Origin: Massilia putida
GTDB lineage: Bacteria; Pseudomonadota; Gammaproteobacteria; Burkholderiales; Burkholderiaceae_D
Reading direction: 5' to 3'
Assembly (NCBI RefSeq): GCF_001941825.1
Contig: NZ_CP019038.1
Coordinates: 6,448,001-6,512,000, forward strand
DNA: 64,000 nt
Positions within the stretch are counted from its first letter, which is position 1; each line of letters begins with the position of its first letter. Under the pieces are notes generated by a model that saw nothing but the letters and a program-made list of their open reading frames with translations, was not told the DNA's origin and did no database searches. Of this stretch, positions 8,921 to 17,794 are shown in pieces. The translations under genes and the position numbers were made by a program.

Positions 8921-9231
8921 GCGCGGCCTCCCGCTTTCGCCTTACCGTCTTTCTTCTTGAACATCTCCAACATGCGCTGCGTGACGAGGAAGCCGCCGAA
9001 CACGTTGACGGCGGCAAGCAGAACCGCGATCGTGCCCGCGACCTGGCCGACGACGCCGGTGGTCAGCGCGGCGGCCAGCATGGCGCCGACGATGATGATG
9101 GCGGAGACGGCGTTGGTGACGGCCATCAGCGGCGTGTGCAGGGCCGGCGTGACGGTCCAGACGACGTGGTAGCCGACGTACACGGCCAGCACGAAGATGA
9201 TGAGGTTGATGATGGTATGACTGACTTCCAT
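8917..9231 (-). CDS. pntAB: NAD(P) transhydrogenase subunit alpha, membrane part
   Basis: A 104-residue protein with three or four hydrophobic segments: [33 protein letters not shown] and [18 protein letters not shown]. It matches the C-terminal membrane part of PntA, encoded separately in the split type of the enzyme. The start is the ATG at 9229-9231 with GGGAGTCC just upstream. The frame stays open further upstream over pntAA, but that extension has no coding character. It ends inside the pntB start. Confidence 0.93.
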   Translation of the reverse strand: MEVSHTIINLIIFVLAVYVGYHVVWTVTPALHTPLMAVTNAVSAIIIVGAMLAAALTTGVVGQVAGTIAVLLAAVNVFGGFLVTQRMLEMFKKKDGKAKAGGRA

Positions 9232-9266
9232 ACGGACTCCCTGGTTTGTTATGGGTGCGATGCGCA

Positions 9267-10385
9267 TCACGCGCTCTTGCGCAGGACTTCGGCGCCGGCG
9301 CAGACGAGTGTGGCGCGGATGATTTCGTCCTCGCGGTCGATGGCGAGCTTGCCTTCCTTGTCGATGATCAGCTTGAGGAAGTCCAGCACGTTGCGGGCGT
9401 ACAGGGCCGACGCATCGGCCGGGACGAGCGTGGCCAGGTCGGGCTGGCCGATGATGTGCACGCCGTGCCGCACGACAGTCTTGTCCATTTCGGAAAGCGG
9501 GCAGTTGCCGCCCTGCGCGACGGCGAGGTCGACGATCACCGAGCCGGGCTTCATGGCCTTGACGGTCTCCTCGCCGATCAGCACCGGCGCCCGGCGGCCC
9601 GGAATCAGCGCGGTGGTGATGACGATGTCGGCCAGCTTGGCGCGCTCGTGCACGAGCTCCGCCTGGCGCCGCATCCAGTCCGCCGGCATCGCGCGCGCAT
9701 AGCCGCCGGTGCCGGCCGCGATCTCGCGTTCCTCGTCGGTGAGGTAGGGCACGTCGATGAATTTGGCGCCGAGCGATTCGACCTGTTCCTTGACGGGCGG
9801 GCGCACGTCCGACGCCTCGATCACGGCGCCCAGGCGCTTGGCGGTGGCGATCGCCTGAAGGCCGGCCACGCCCACGCCCATGATCAGCACGCGGGCGGCC
9901 TTGACCGTGCCGGCGGCCGTCATCAGCATCGGCATGAAGCGGCCGTAGACGTTGGCGGCCATGATGACGGCCTTGTAGCCGGCGATGTTCGCCTGCGACG
10001 ACAGCACGTCCATCGATTGCGCCCGCGTGATGCGCGGCACGGCTTCCAGCGCGAAGGCCCACAGGCCGGCGCTGGCCATGGCGGCCAGGTTCGCGGTGTC
10101 GAACGGATCGAGCATGCCGATCAGGACGGCGTCGCGCTTCATCAGCGCGCGTTCCGCGCCGTCCGGTGCGCGCACCTTGAGGACGATGTCGGCGCCGAAG
10201 GCGTCAGGCGCAGTGCCCATGACGGCGCCGGCGGCGGTGTAGGCCTCGTCCGCGATCGAGGCCCGCAGGCCCGCGCCCGACTGGACGATCACCTGATGGT
10301 TGGCCGCCAGCTTTTTTACGGTCTCGGGTGTGGCGGCGACCCGTGTCTCGCCCGGACGTGATTCGGCCGGTATTCCTATTTTCAT
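9267..10385 (-). CDS. pntAA: NAD(P) transhydrogenase subunit alpha, NAD-binding part
   Basis: A 372-residue soluble domain I subunit. It starts [20 protein letters not shown], the alanine dehydrogenase/PntA N-terminus, and contains the NAD-binding loop [18 protein letters not shown] and the mobile-loop region RAPVLI. It binds NADH and passes hydride to the NADP site on PntB. It is the first gene of the operon, followed by pntAB after 35 bp. A 337-bp regulatory gap separates it from a divergent TetR gene. Confidence 0.96.
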   Translation of the reverse strand: MKIGIPAESRPGETRVAATPETVKKLAANHQVIVQSGAGLRASIADEAYTAAGAVMGTAPDAFGADIVLKVRAPDGAERALMKRDAVLIGMLDPFDTANLAAMASAGLWAFALEAVPRITRAQSMDVLSSQANIAGYKAVIMAANVYGRFMPMLMTAAGTVKAARVLIMGVGVAGLQAIATAKRLGAVIEASDVRPPVKEQVESLGAKFIDVPYLTDEEREIAAGTGGYARAMPADWMRRQAELVHERAKLADIVITTALIPGRRAPVLIGEETVKAMKPGSVIVDLAVAQGGNCPLSEMDKTVVRHGVHIIGQPDLATLVPADASALYARNVLDFLKLIIDKEGKLAIDREDEIIRATLVCAGAEVLRKSA

Positions 10386-10722
10386 AAAGACTCCAATGTC
10401 GTAGCAAGTGAAATGATGTGGCAGTGCTCACGCAACGATGATAAGGGAACGGTCGTGCTTAATTTCTATCTTATATAAGACATAAAACATAAAATTTATT
10501 CCCAACAATCAAGGATTTAGCTGCAGCATCTCAAGATGCGGGATCGGATTTTGCGAAATGGAATCGGATGGCGCCCCGGGGCGCCGGCGAGATTTTGTGA
10601 TGTGAAACGCGGTTCGGCGGTGTGAAATGAAATGCTGGCGTGGATGCGCTGTTCGTTGTTATGTTGTCCTATAATTGCACGGACACCGAAGGACGACGAC
10701 ATGCTGTCCAGCGAAAGGAACG
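10386..10722. promoter_or_regulatory. Divergent pnt / TetR intergenic region
   Basis: A 337-bp gap with no gene seen. Near the pnt side is the perfect 12-bp palindrome TCTTATATAAGA (10469-10480) inside an AT-rich block, a likely promoter/operator for the minus-strand pnt operon. Further on is the perfect 16-bp palindrome GGCGCCCCGGGGCGCC (10570-10585). A consensus TATAAT at 10670-10675, about 48 bp before the TetR start, is a good -10 box for that gene; no clear -35 was found. Confidence 0.5.
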
Positions 10723-11349
10723 ATGACAGCCTCCAGTAACCAGCGCGGCCGCCTGCGGCCCCAGGGCGTGCGGACCCGGAACGCCATCGTCAAGATGGCA
10801 CGCGCGTTGCTGCTCGAAGGCGGCAGCCTCGAATTCACGCTGCGGGAAATCGCGCTGCGCGCCGGGATCAGCATCAGCAATCTGCAGTATTACTTTCCGA
10901 CGCGGCTCGCCGTGCTGCGGGCCGTGCTCGAACCCGTGATCGAGGCCTATATGCGTGACCTGCGGCGTGCCGTGGACGAAGGAACCGCGCCACGGGACAA
11001 GCTGTCCGTGCTCATGGCAAGGGCGTTGCAGGACACGAAGAACGTGGAAAGCTCCGCGCTGTGGTGCCATTTCGTGTCGCTGGTCGCCATCGACCGGGAC
11101 ACCGCGCAGCTGCTGGACGAGTGGTACGCGACACTGTCGCGCGAGATCGCCGTTCTGGTGCGCGCCGTCAATCCAGCGTTCACGTCCGCCGAGGGCAGGG
11201 AGATTGCCACGTTGCTCATCGCGATGGTCGACGGCCTCATCGTGCGGACCGGCACCGGCAAGCGTCAGGGCAAGGATCCGAACGCGCTGGACGCGATATT
11301 CCTCGCGACGGTCGGTTGCCTGCTCGATGGCCACATCGGCCGGTCCTGA
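10723..11349 (+). CDS. TetR-family transcriptional regulator
   Basis: A 208-residue protein with an N-terminal helix-turn-helix: FTLREIALRAGISISNLQYY, followed by FPTRLAVLRAV. The rest is a helical ligand domain without recognisable ligand contacts. The ATG at 10723 is chosen because AAAGGA lies 4-9 bp upstream; an in-frame start 48 bp earlier has no ribosome site and overlaps the -10 box. It is divergent from pntAA and 87 bp upstream of an orphan membrane protein gene. Either could be its target. Confidence 0.85.
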   Translation: MTASSNQRGRLRPQGVRTRNAIVKMARALLLEGGSLEFTLREIALRAGISISNLQYYFPTRLAVLRAVLEPVIEAYMRDLRRAVDEGTAPRDKLSVLMARALQDTKNVESSALWCHFVSLVAIDRDTAQLLDEWYATLSREIAVLVRAVNPAFTSAEGREIATLLIAMVDGLIVRTGTGKRQGKDPNALDAIFLATVGCLLDGHIGRS

Positions 11350-11380
11350 GCCGGACGAAAAATATGTTTATTAGATCGTA

Positions 11381-11406
11381 CTAAGTTGGGTATCTTGTAC
11401 TAATAT
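11381..11406 (+). promoter_or_regulatory. Shared operator-like motif, copy 1
   Basis: CTAAGTTGGGTA followed 7 bases later by CTAA, in the 87-bp gap before the membrane protein gene at 11437. Over 26 bases it agrees at 18 positions, without gaps, with 18091-18116 upstream of a thiolase gene. The factor that binds is unknown. Confidence 0.45.
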
Positions 11407-11436
11407 GGACGGCATCCCTTTTCATACGGATCCATC

Positions 11437-12117
11437 ATGGAGATCGAGCAGCAACTGTTTGTCCTGTCCATCGGCGTCCTCGTCGTGACGGCATCGATCT
11501 ATGGCATGAAGTTTCTCGGGAAAGGCAACTACCTGCTCGGCATCGAGTGGCTCGTAATCGCGTTGTCGGGCGCAAGCATCGTGGTCTTCGCGCTCGGCGA
11601 CGTGGATGCGGCTTACCACGTCGCCTACTTTTGCGACGCGTTTTCGCGCGGCTGCGGCGGTCCCCTGATCACGATCCTGGGCCTGATGGCGGTGACACAC
11701 GGCTACCGGCCGTTGCCGTGCTTCGACCTCTATCTGTTCGGCGGCGCGGCCGCAGGGACGGCCGCGCTGGTGGAGGCCGACGCCGCGGCGCCGCTCAGGC
11801 CCATGTTCTACCTGTGCATGTGGGGCATTCTGTCGCTGTACCTCGTCTACTTCATCTGGCGCTTGGCTGGCGTGCGCGCGTATCGCCACGCGCTCGGCGT
11901 GGGCGTCGTCCTCGTCTCGGCCCAGGCGATCGCAGGCATGTACGACTTCTACACGCTTCCCGGCGACGAGGAGCGGGTACTGTTTTACATCCTCGCGGCA
12001 CCCGTCTGGTCGTTCCTGTGCATGGAGATGTATTACGCGTATTGCGCGCTGGAGCGGGCCGCGCCGGAGGCGGTCCCGGACGGCGTAGGCATCGACGAGT
12101 TGGAACTCTTGTTCTGA
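11437..12117 (+). CDS. Orphan multi-pass membrane protein of unknown function
   Basis: A 226-residue protein not recognised. It has about seven hydrophobic segments, roughly at residues 5-23, 33-53, 60-75, 77-90, 97-112, 120-142 and 150-205 (two). The tail is short and acidic (GIDELELLF). A few conserved-looking polar positions (Asp56, Asp67, His90) lie near membrane borders. The seven-helix layout and the diguanylate cyclase gene 98 bp downstream would suit a sensory membrane module, but nothing proves this. ATG at 11437; only a weak ribosome site is visible. Confidence 0.6.
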   Translation: MEIEQQLFVLSIGVLVVTASIYGMKFLGKGNYLLGIEWLVIALSGASIVVFALGDVDAAYHVAYFCDAFSRGCGGPLITILGLMAVTHGYRPLPCFDLYLFGGAAAGTAALVEADAAAPLRPMFYLCMWGILSLYLVYFIWRLAGVRAYRHALGVGVVLVSAQAIAGMYDFYTLPGDEERVLFYILAAPVWSFLCMEMYYAYCALERAAPEAVPDGVGIDELELLF

Positions 12118-12215
12118 AAACAAACCTTCGACGCGAACGCGCAACACCTCCGGGCGGCCAAAGGTATTCCCGTACGGAAACTCGTGTACGATGATGCTCT
12201 TCAGCGCATTCCCGA

Positions 12216-13682
12216 GTGTCCCGCTTGTTGTCAATTCCATCCCTGTTACGCGGCAAATCGCCGGCCCGCACGATCTGCTGGCTGCTGCTCGTCGATTTCG
12301 TGTTCTGCATCGGCTTTGCGGTCTGGACCCGGACGCTCGCCTACCAGAGCCGGATCCAAGAGGGCGTCGTGGCGGCGCAGACGATGTCCGACGCCGCCAT
12401 CCATCATGCCGAGTCCACGCTGGACACGGTCGGCTGGATGCTGGAAGGCGTCGTCGAGCGCGTCGAGGCGGACGGCAGCGAGGAGACATCGCTGGGTCGC
12501 CTGATGCTGACGCGCGTGCAGGAAAAGGGTTCGCCGCTCGACAGCCTGACCGTGATCGATCGCAGAGGAAACGCGGTGGCCACGACGCGGGAGCAGGGCG
12601 GGGCCGGCCTGGACGACGCCCTACATGCCAGTATCACGTACCACGAGTCGCATGCCGACCGCGGCATCCACGTCGTTCCTCCGGCCGGACGCCAGGTCGT
12701 GACGGTGTCGCGCCGCATCGACGACGGCGACGGCCGCTATGCCGGCCTGGTCCTCGCCACGATCCCGGTCCGGTATTTCCAGGATCACTACAAACGCATG
12801 GTCCCGGGACGGCACGGTGCCGTCGCGCTGGCGCTGGCCGATGGCACGCCGCTGGCACGCCTGCCGCAGGAGACCGGCCCCGCCGCCCCCGCGGCCCCGA
12901 TCCGGCTGAAGACGAAAGCGAACGAGATCGAGCTGCTGCACAGCGTCGCGCGTTCGGACAAGTATTCGCTGGCCGTCGATGCGGCGGTCGGCAAGGACGA
13001 CGTGCTGGCCGACTGGCGCCGCGTCACCTGGCAGGAAAGCGCGGCGCTGGCGGGCGAGATGCTCGGCGTGTATCTCGTCTGCTTCTGGGTGATTGCCCAG
13101 ATGCGCGTGCGCGAACGCCTGGAGCGCACCCTGCGCACCACCCAGGAAGCGCTCGAAAAACAGAATGCGGCGCTCGCCCGGCTGGCGGATACGGACGGCC
13201 TGACGGGCCTGCACAACCGCCGCCATCTCGACGAGCGCATGGCCGCGGAAGTCGCGCGCGCCGCGCGCGAGCGCACGCCGCTGTCGCTGATCATGATGGA
13301 CGTGGACTTCTTCAAGCGCTACAACGACACCTACGGCCACGCGGCGGGCGACGACTGCCTGCGCATGGTGGCGCGCGTCCTGGCCGCCACCGTCAACCGG
13401 CCCGCCGACCTCGCGGCGCGCTTCGGCGGCGAAGAATTCGCCGTGCTGTTGCCGAACACGTCACAGGAAGGCGCGCGCGGCATCGCGGAGGCGATCTGCG
13501 AGGGCGTCCGCGCGGCTGGCCTGCCGCACCGCGCGAGCGACTTGGGCTTCGTCACGATCAGCGCCGGCGTCGCCACCATTGTCCCGGCGCCCGGTGACGG
13601 CGTCCGCGCCCTCGTCGAGACGGCGGATGCCGCGCTCTACGAAGCCAAGGAATCGGGACGCAACCGCGTCGGCGCACACTAG
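12216..13682 (+). CDS. Membrane-bound sensor diguanylate cyclase
   Basis: A 488-residue protein. TM1 is at about 19-40, a periplasmic Cache-like sensing domain spans about 45-275 (SLTVIDRRGNAVATT is typical), TM2 is near 283-302, a short coiled linker follows, and the GGDEF domain starts near 325. The catalytic motif is GGEEF at 404-408, so the enzyme should make c-di-GMP from two GTP. An inhibitory RxxD site (RPAD, 395-398) lies exactly five residues before it, so product feedback is likely. GTG at 12216 is the first usable start after an in-frame stop at 12192-12194; the ribosome site is weak. The signal sensed is unknown. Confidence 0.9.
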   Translation: MSRLLSIPSLLRGKSPARTICWLLLVDFVFCIGFAVWTRTLAYQSRIQEGVVAAQTMSDAAIHHAESTLDTVGWMLEGVVERVEADGSEETSLGRLMLTRVQEKGSPLDSLTVIDRRGNAVATTREQGGAGLDDALHASITYHESHADRGIHVVPPAGRQVVTVSRRIDDGDGRYAGLVLATIPVRYFQDHYKRMVPGRHGAVALALADGTPLARLPQETGPAAPAAPIRLKTKANEIELLHSVARSDKYSLAVDAAVGKDDVLADWRRVTWQESAALAGEMLGVYLVCFWVIAQMRVRERLERTLRTTQEALEKQNAALARLADTDGLTGLHNRRHLDERMAAEVARAARERTPLSLIMMDVDFFKRYNDTYGHAAGDDCLRMVARVLAATVNRPADLAARFGGEEFAVLLPNTSQEGARGIAEAICEGVRAAGLPHRASDLGFVTISAGVATIVPAPGDGVRALVETADAALYEAKESGRNRVGAH

Positions 13683-13689
13683 CGCCGTC

Positions 13690-14631
13690 TTACGGGTCCA
13701 GCATCCCGGCCTGCGCCGACGCCGCGCACACGATCCCGATCGCCCGCTGCCGGAACCACTGGTGGATGCGGTCCGCTTCGCGCACCTCGTGCCAATAGGC
13801 GAAGATCGGATAGGGCTTCACCCGCAGCGGCAACGCCTTGACGACGATCGGCAGCAGGGCTGCCATCTTCAGCGCGTAAAAGCGGGGTAGCGTCAGCAGT
13901 AGGTCGCCGGCGGCGACGATCTCGCAGGCCGAGAAATGATGTTGCGAGACCAGCTGGATCTTGCGGTAGCGCCCCTGGCCGCCGAGCAGCACGTCGAGCG
14001 TGCTCGGTTCGCCCAGCGGCGACACACTCACGTGCCCGGCAGCGAAATAATCGTTGCGACCCAGTTCGTGCGCGAGCGGGTGGTCGCGCCGCATCACGAC
14101 GACCAGCGTCTCGTCGAACAGGTATTGGCTCACCACACGCGGCCCCACGCGCAGGCGGCGTTCGAACACGAGGTCGAGCTGGCCGCCGGCCAGGCCTCGC
14201 TCGACCGCGTCGAGCGGCACGCGCCGGTTCACGAGCCGCAGGCCCGGCGCCTCGGCCGCGAACGCCTCCGCCAGTGCCGGCAGCGCGAGCGATTCGAGCA
14301 GGTCGCGCGCGCCGATGGTCATGTCCAGGTCGAGCGTCTCGGGCCGCACCTCGGCATCCAGCCGCAGCGTGCCCTGCAGGCCGCGCAGGTGGCGCTGCAC
14401 GTCGTCGATCATCGCCAGGGTCCGTTCGGTCGGGAGCACGCGGTTTCCCTGGCGCACGAATAGCGGGTCGCCGAAATGGTCGCGTAGGCGGTTCAGCGCA
14501 TGGGTGACGGCTGGCTGTGTCAGGTGCAGCGCGCGCGCCGCCGCCGTGATCCCGCCCTGCACATAGATGGCGTCGAGGACGCGGAACAGGTTCAGGTCGA
14601 GGCGGAGTGCCTGCATATCGATGCGATTCAT
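13690..14631 (-). CDS. LysR-family regulator, probable activator of the acyl-CoA dehydrogenase operon
   Basis: A 313-residue LysR protein. The winged helix-turn-helix ITAAARALHLTQPAVTHALN lies near residues 28-47, and DPLFVRQGNRVLPT is the usual end of the DNA-binding domain. The rest is a two-lobe effector domain. The start is the first ATG, 83 bp from the divergent acyl-CoA dehydrogenase gene, the classic LysR-target layout. Its 3' end converges on the diguanylate cyclase stop with only 7 bp between them. The effector is presumably a CoA-pathway substrate or intermediate (inference). Confidence 0.9.
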   Translation of the reverse strand: MNRIDMQALRLDLNLFRVLDAIYVQGGITAAARALHLTQPAVTHALNRLRDHFGDPLFVRQGNRVLPTERTLAMIDDVQRHLRGLQGTLRLDAEVRPETLDLDMTIGARDLLESLALPALAEAFAAEAPGLRLVNRRVPLDAVERGLAGGQLDLVFERRLRVGPRVVSQYLFDETLVVVMRRDHPLAHELGRNDYFAAGHVSVSPLGEPSTLDVLLGGQGRYRKIQLVSQHHFSACEIVAAGDLLLTLPRFYALKMAALLPIVVKALPLRVKPYPIFAYWHEVREADRIHQWFRQRAIGIVCAASAQAGMLDP

Positions 14632-14649
14632 AGGTCGCCATTACAATTA

Positions 14650-14669
14650 TTCATTTCACGGATATGGAA
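14650..14669. promoter_or_regulatory. Candidate LysR binding site
   Basis: An imperfect inverted repeat with arms TTCAT and ATGGAA in the 83-bp divergent gap between the LysR gene and the acyl-CoA dehydrogenase gene. It has the T-N11-A character of LysR boxes. Confidence 0.35.
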
Positions 14670-14714
14670 GCATAGCGTAGGCTTTTCGGTATCACAACCA
14701 ACGGACGCTATGCC

Positions 14715-15950
14715 ATGGATTTCTCCCTCTCCCAACGCAGCCACGACTGGCTCCAGCGCCTCGACCGCTTCATGTGCGAGGAGGTCGAACCGGCGGAAGC
14801 CGTGTATGCCGCCCAACTGGCCGGCGGTGCCGACTGGACGAAGTGGCGCCAGCCGGCGATCATGGAAACTCTGAAGGCGCGAGCCCGCGCGCTCGGGCTG
14901 TGGAATCTGTTCCTGCCGGAGCGCGACCACGGCGGCGCGGGGCTATCCAACGTCGAATACGCCGCGCTGGCCGAGCGCATGGGCCATTCGTTCATCGCGC
15001 CCGAAGTCTTCAACTGCAATGCGCCGGATACCGGCAACATGGAAGTGCTGGTCCGCTACGGCTCGCCCGAGCAGCAGGCACGCTGGCTGGAACCGCTGCT
15101 CGCCGGCGAGATCCGCTCCGCCTTCTGCATGACGGAACCGGCAGTGGCATCGTCCGACGCGACGAATATGCGGGCCACCGCGACGATCGAGGGCGACGAG
15201 ATCGTACTGAACGGCCGCAAATGGTGGACGACCGGCATCGGCCATCCGCACGTGCGCTTTGCCATCTTCATGGGCCTGACCGATCCGACGGCCGAGAAGC
15301 ACCGACGCCATTCGATGGTCATCTGCCCGCTCGACACGCCGGGCGTGACCGTCGGCCGCATGCTGCCCGTGTTCGGCACGTACGACGAACCGTCCGGCCA
15401 CGGCGAAGTCAGCTTCGACAATGTCCGCCTGCCGGTGTCGAACATCATCCTCGGCCCGGGCCGCGGCTTCGAGATCGCCCAGGGACGCCTCGGCCCCGGC
15501 CGCATCCACCACTGCATGCGCGCGCTGGGCGCGGCCGAACGCGCGCTTGCGCTGCTATGCGCGCGCGGCCAGGAGCGCGTCGCGTTCGGCCAGCCGCTCG
15601 TCAAACTCGGCGGCAACTCCGACGTCATCGCGGACCTGCGCATGGCGATCGAACAGGCGCGCCTTCTGACGCTGAAGGCCGCGTGGACCATCGACACGCA
15701 GGGCGTGAAGGCGGCCATGAGCCTGATCTCGCAGATCAAGGTCGTTGCGCCGGCGGTCCTGCAGCAGGCGGTGGATGCGGCGATCCAGATCCATGGTGCC
15801 GCCGGCCTGTCGGACGACACGCCGCTCGCCGCATTGTTCGCCTATGCGCGCTCGCTACGCATCGCGGACGGGCCGGATGCGGTGCATCGGGGCCTCGTCG
15901 CCAAGCTCGAACTGCGCGAGCAGGCCACCAAGCGGGAGGCCCGCGCATGA
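14715..15950 (+). CDS. Acyl-CoA dehydrogenase, ACAD10/11-like
   Basis: A 411-residue flavoprotein of the acyl-CoA dehydrogenase family. Visible blocks are FCMTEPAVASSDATNM (flavin and substrate contact), GRKWWTTG, the GPGRGFEIAQGRLGPGRIHHC stretch (in two parts), and the helical C-terminus with QIHGAAGLSDDTPLA. Its stop overlaps the phosphotransferase start by 4 bp. In animals the same two domains are fused as ACAD10/11, and in Pseudomonas they are the LvaC/LvaA pair that removes a 4-hydroxyl group after phosphorylation. A role on 4-hydroxyacyl-CoA is therefore plausible (inference) rather than plain beta-oxidation. Confidence 0.88.
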   Translation: MDFSLSQRSHDWLQRLDRFMCEEVEPAEAVYAAQLAGGADWTKWRQPAIMETLKARARALGLWNLFLPERDHGGAGLSNVEYAALAERMGHSFIAPEVFNCNAPDTGNMEVLVRYGSPEQQARWLEPLLAGEIRSAFCMTEPAVASSDATNMRATATIEGDEIVLNGRKWWTTGIGHPHVRFAIFMGLTDPTAEKHRRHSMVICPLDTPGVTVGRMLPVFGTYDEPSGHGEVSFDNVRLPVSNIILGPGRGFEIAQGRLGPGRIHHCMRALGAAERALALLCARGQERVAFGQPLVKLGGNSDVIADLRMAIEQARLLTLKAAWTIDTQGVKAAMSLISQIKVVAPAVLQQAVDAAIQIHGAAGLSDDTPLAALFAYARSLRIADGPDAVHRGLVAKLELREQATKREARA

Positions 15951-17023
15951 GCGCCATGATCGACGAAGCGCGCGCGCTGCGCGCCGAGGACAGCATCGAC
16001 GTAGTCCGCCTCGACGCCTACCTGAAGGCCGCCATTCCCGGCCTGACGGGCGCGCCGGACATCCGCCAGTTCCAGGGCGGCGCGTCCAACCTGACCTATT
16101 TGATCAGCTATGGCGAGCGCGCGCTGGTGCTGCGCCGTCCGCCGCCCGGCGCGACGGGCGCCGGTGCCCACGACATGATGCGCGAGGCGGCCGTGATGGC
16201 GGCGCTTCGGCCCAGCTATCCGTACGTGCCCGCGATCCTCGCGCGCTGCGACGATCCGGCCGTCCTCGGCACGCCGTTCTATGTGATGGAGCGCCTGGTC
16301 GGCGTGATCCTGCGCCGCGACCTGCCCGCGGGCCTCGGGCTCGACGCGGCCGGCGTGCGCACCTTGTGTACGAGCTTCCTCGACCGGCTGATCGAGCTGC
16401 ACGGCGTCGACACGCGCCAGCCGGACATCGCGGCCATCGGCAAGGGCGAAGGTTATGTCGCGCGCCAGGTGACCGGCTGGACGGCGCGCTGGGACCGCGC
16501 CGCGACGAACGGCGTCGATCCGTACGCGGACGTCATCGCCTGGCTGCGCATGCGTCAACCCGAGCGCGAATCGCGCCTGTGCGTCATCCACAACGATTAC
16601 CGGTTCGATAACGTCGTGCTGGACCCGGCCGATCCGCTGCATATCACCGGCGTGCTGGATTGGGAGATGGCGACCATCGGCGACCCGCTGATGGACCTCG
16701 GCGGTTCGCTCGCGTACTGGGTCGAGGCGGGCGACGATGAGGCGTTCCGCGCACTGCGCCGCCAGCCGACGCACGCCGAGGGCATGCTGACGCGGCGCGA
16801 GGCGATCGATTACTATGGCGCACGTACGGGTCTCGACGTGGCCGACTTCGCGTTCTATGAAGTGTTCGGCCTGTTCCGGCTGATGGTCATCGCGCAGCAG
16901 ATCTTCCGCCGCTACGTCCTCGGCCAGACGACGAACGAGCAGTTCGCGGACTTCGACACCATTGTACGGTGCCTGGGCGACCGCTGCCGCCGCCTGATCG
17001 ACGCGGGCGGGAGCGCTTCATGA
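15947..17023 (+). CDS. Phosphotransferase (aminoglycoside-kinase fold), LvaA/ACAD11-like
   Basis: A 358-residue kinase-fold protein. The ATP-binding N-lobe has FQGGASNLTYLI and ALVLRRPP. The catalytic loop is VIHNDYRFDNVVLD (HxDxxxxN), and the metal-binding DxD-like segment is VLDWEMATIGDPLMDLG. The start ATG lies inside the stop of the acyl-CoA dehydrogenase gene (ATGA). The pairing argues for phosphorylation of a hydroxyacyl-CoA rather than antibiotic resistance (inference from LvaA and ACAD11). The frame stays open far upstream over the dehydrogenase gene, but that is a composition artefact. Confidence 0.87.
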   Translation: MSAMIDEARALRAEDSIDVVRLDAYLKAAIPGLTGAPDIRQFQGGASNLTYLISYGERALVLRRPPPGATGAGAHDMMREAAVMAALRPSYPYVPAILARCDDPAVLGTPFYVMERLVGVILRRDLPAGLGLDAAGVRTLCTSFLDRLIELHGVDTRQPDIAAIGKGEGYVARQVTGWTARWDRAATNGVDPYADVIAWLRMRQPERESRLCVIHNDYRFDNVVLDPADPLHITGVLDWEMATIGDPLMDLGGSLAYWVEAGDDEAFRALRRQPTHAEGMLTRREAIDYYGARTGLDVADFAFYEVFGLFRLMVIAQQIFRRYVLGQTTNEQFADFDTIVRCLGDRCRRLIDAGGSAS

Positions 17024-17712
17024 CGGACGTGTACCTCGTCCGCCACGCCCAGGCGAGCCTCGGCGCCGACGACTACGACTGCCTGTCGCCGCTGGGCGAA
17101 GCGCAGGCGGTGCTGCTGGGCGCGTGGATGGCACGGGGCGGGCACCGTCCCACGCGCGTCGCGACGGGCCGCCTGCGCCGCCACGCACAGACGGCGCAAG
17201 GCTGCCTGCGCGCGGCCGGTTTCGACGATGTGCCGGTCACCGTGCTGCCGGGCCTCGACGAACTCGATGCGGATGAGCTGATCGTCAGGCTGCGTCCCGA
17301 CCTCGCGTCGCCCGCAGCGGTGCGGGCGGAACTCGCGCGTAGTGCCGCGCCGCAGCGCGCGTTCCAGGCGCTGTTCGTGAATGCCGTCGAACGCTGGACA
17401 TCGGGCCGGCACGACCTGGAATACCGCACGTCGTGGCCGGTGTTCCGCGCCGCCGTGCGCGACGCCTGGACGACGCTTGCGGCGCAGCAGGGCGGCGAGA
17501 CCTGGGTATTCACCTCCGGCGGCCCGATCAGCGTGATCGTCGCCGCGCTGCTCGGCCTTCCGCCCGAACGCACGTTCACGCTGTGCTGGCCGCTCGTCAA
17601 CACGAGCGTGACGCGCATCCGCATCGGCAAGCGCGCGCACCAGCTCATCACCTACAACGGCTGGGCCCACCTCGGCCGCGAGGACGAAGCCCACCTCGTC
17701 ACCCACCGCTGA
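17020..17712 (+). CDS. Histidine phosphatase family protein
   Basis: A 230-residue member of the phosphoglycerate mutase-like superfamily. The catalytic histidine is in YLVRHAQAS (about residue 9), and LSPLGEAQAVLLGAWM is the following family motif. The second phosphate-pocket segment VFTSGGPISVI contains Ser-Gly-Gly where many members have Ser-His-Gly, so the second catalytic histidine appears to be missing. Start ATG overlaps the kinase stop (ATGA) with GGGAG upstream. Its place after a kinase suggests removal of a phosphate in the same pathway or proofreading of a dead-end phosphate ester (inference). Confidence 0.8.
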   Translation: MTDVYLVRHAQASLGADDYDCLSPLGEAQAVLLGAWMARGGHRPTRVATGRLRRHAQTAQGCLRAAGFDDVPVTVLPGLDELDADELIVRLRPDLASPAAVRAELARSAAPQRAFQALFVNAVERWTSGRHDLEYRTSWPVFRAAVRDAWTTLAAQQGGETWVFTSGGPISVIVAALLGLPPERTFTLCWPLVNTSVTRIRIGKRAHQLITYNGWAHLGREDEAHLVTHR

Positions 17713-17794
17713 CTGAACGCGTCGTCCCGCGCAGGCGCGCCGCTGTCCGGAATGATTCCTGGCCTGTGCAATAAGGCGTTCACAGGAAAAAAGC

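Noticed and set aside
8917..10062. An extended frame for pntAB starting inside pntAA
   Set aside because: The extension is Arg/Gly-rich and out of frame with pntAA; the real start has a ribosome site at 9231.
10570..10585. GGCGCCCCGGGGCGCC as a transcription terminator
   Set aside because: No T-tract follows on either strand; it may instead be an operator or chance GC palindrome.
14774..17023. A 749-codon frame that would fuse the kinase to an upstream sequence
   Set aside because: Its first two thirds lie out of frame within the acyl-CoA dehydrogenase gene and show no domain. The real kinase starts at 15947.
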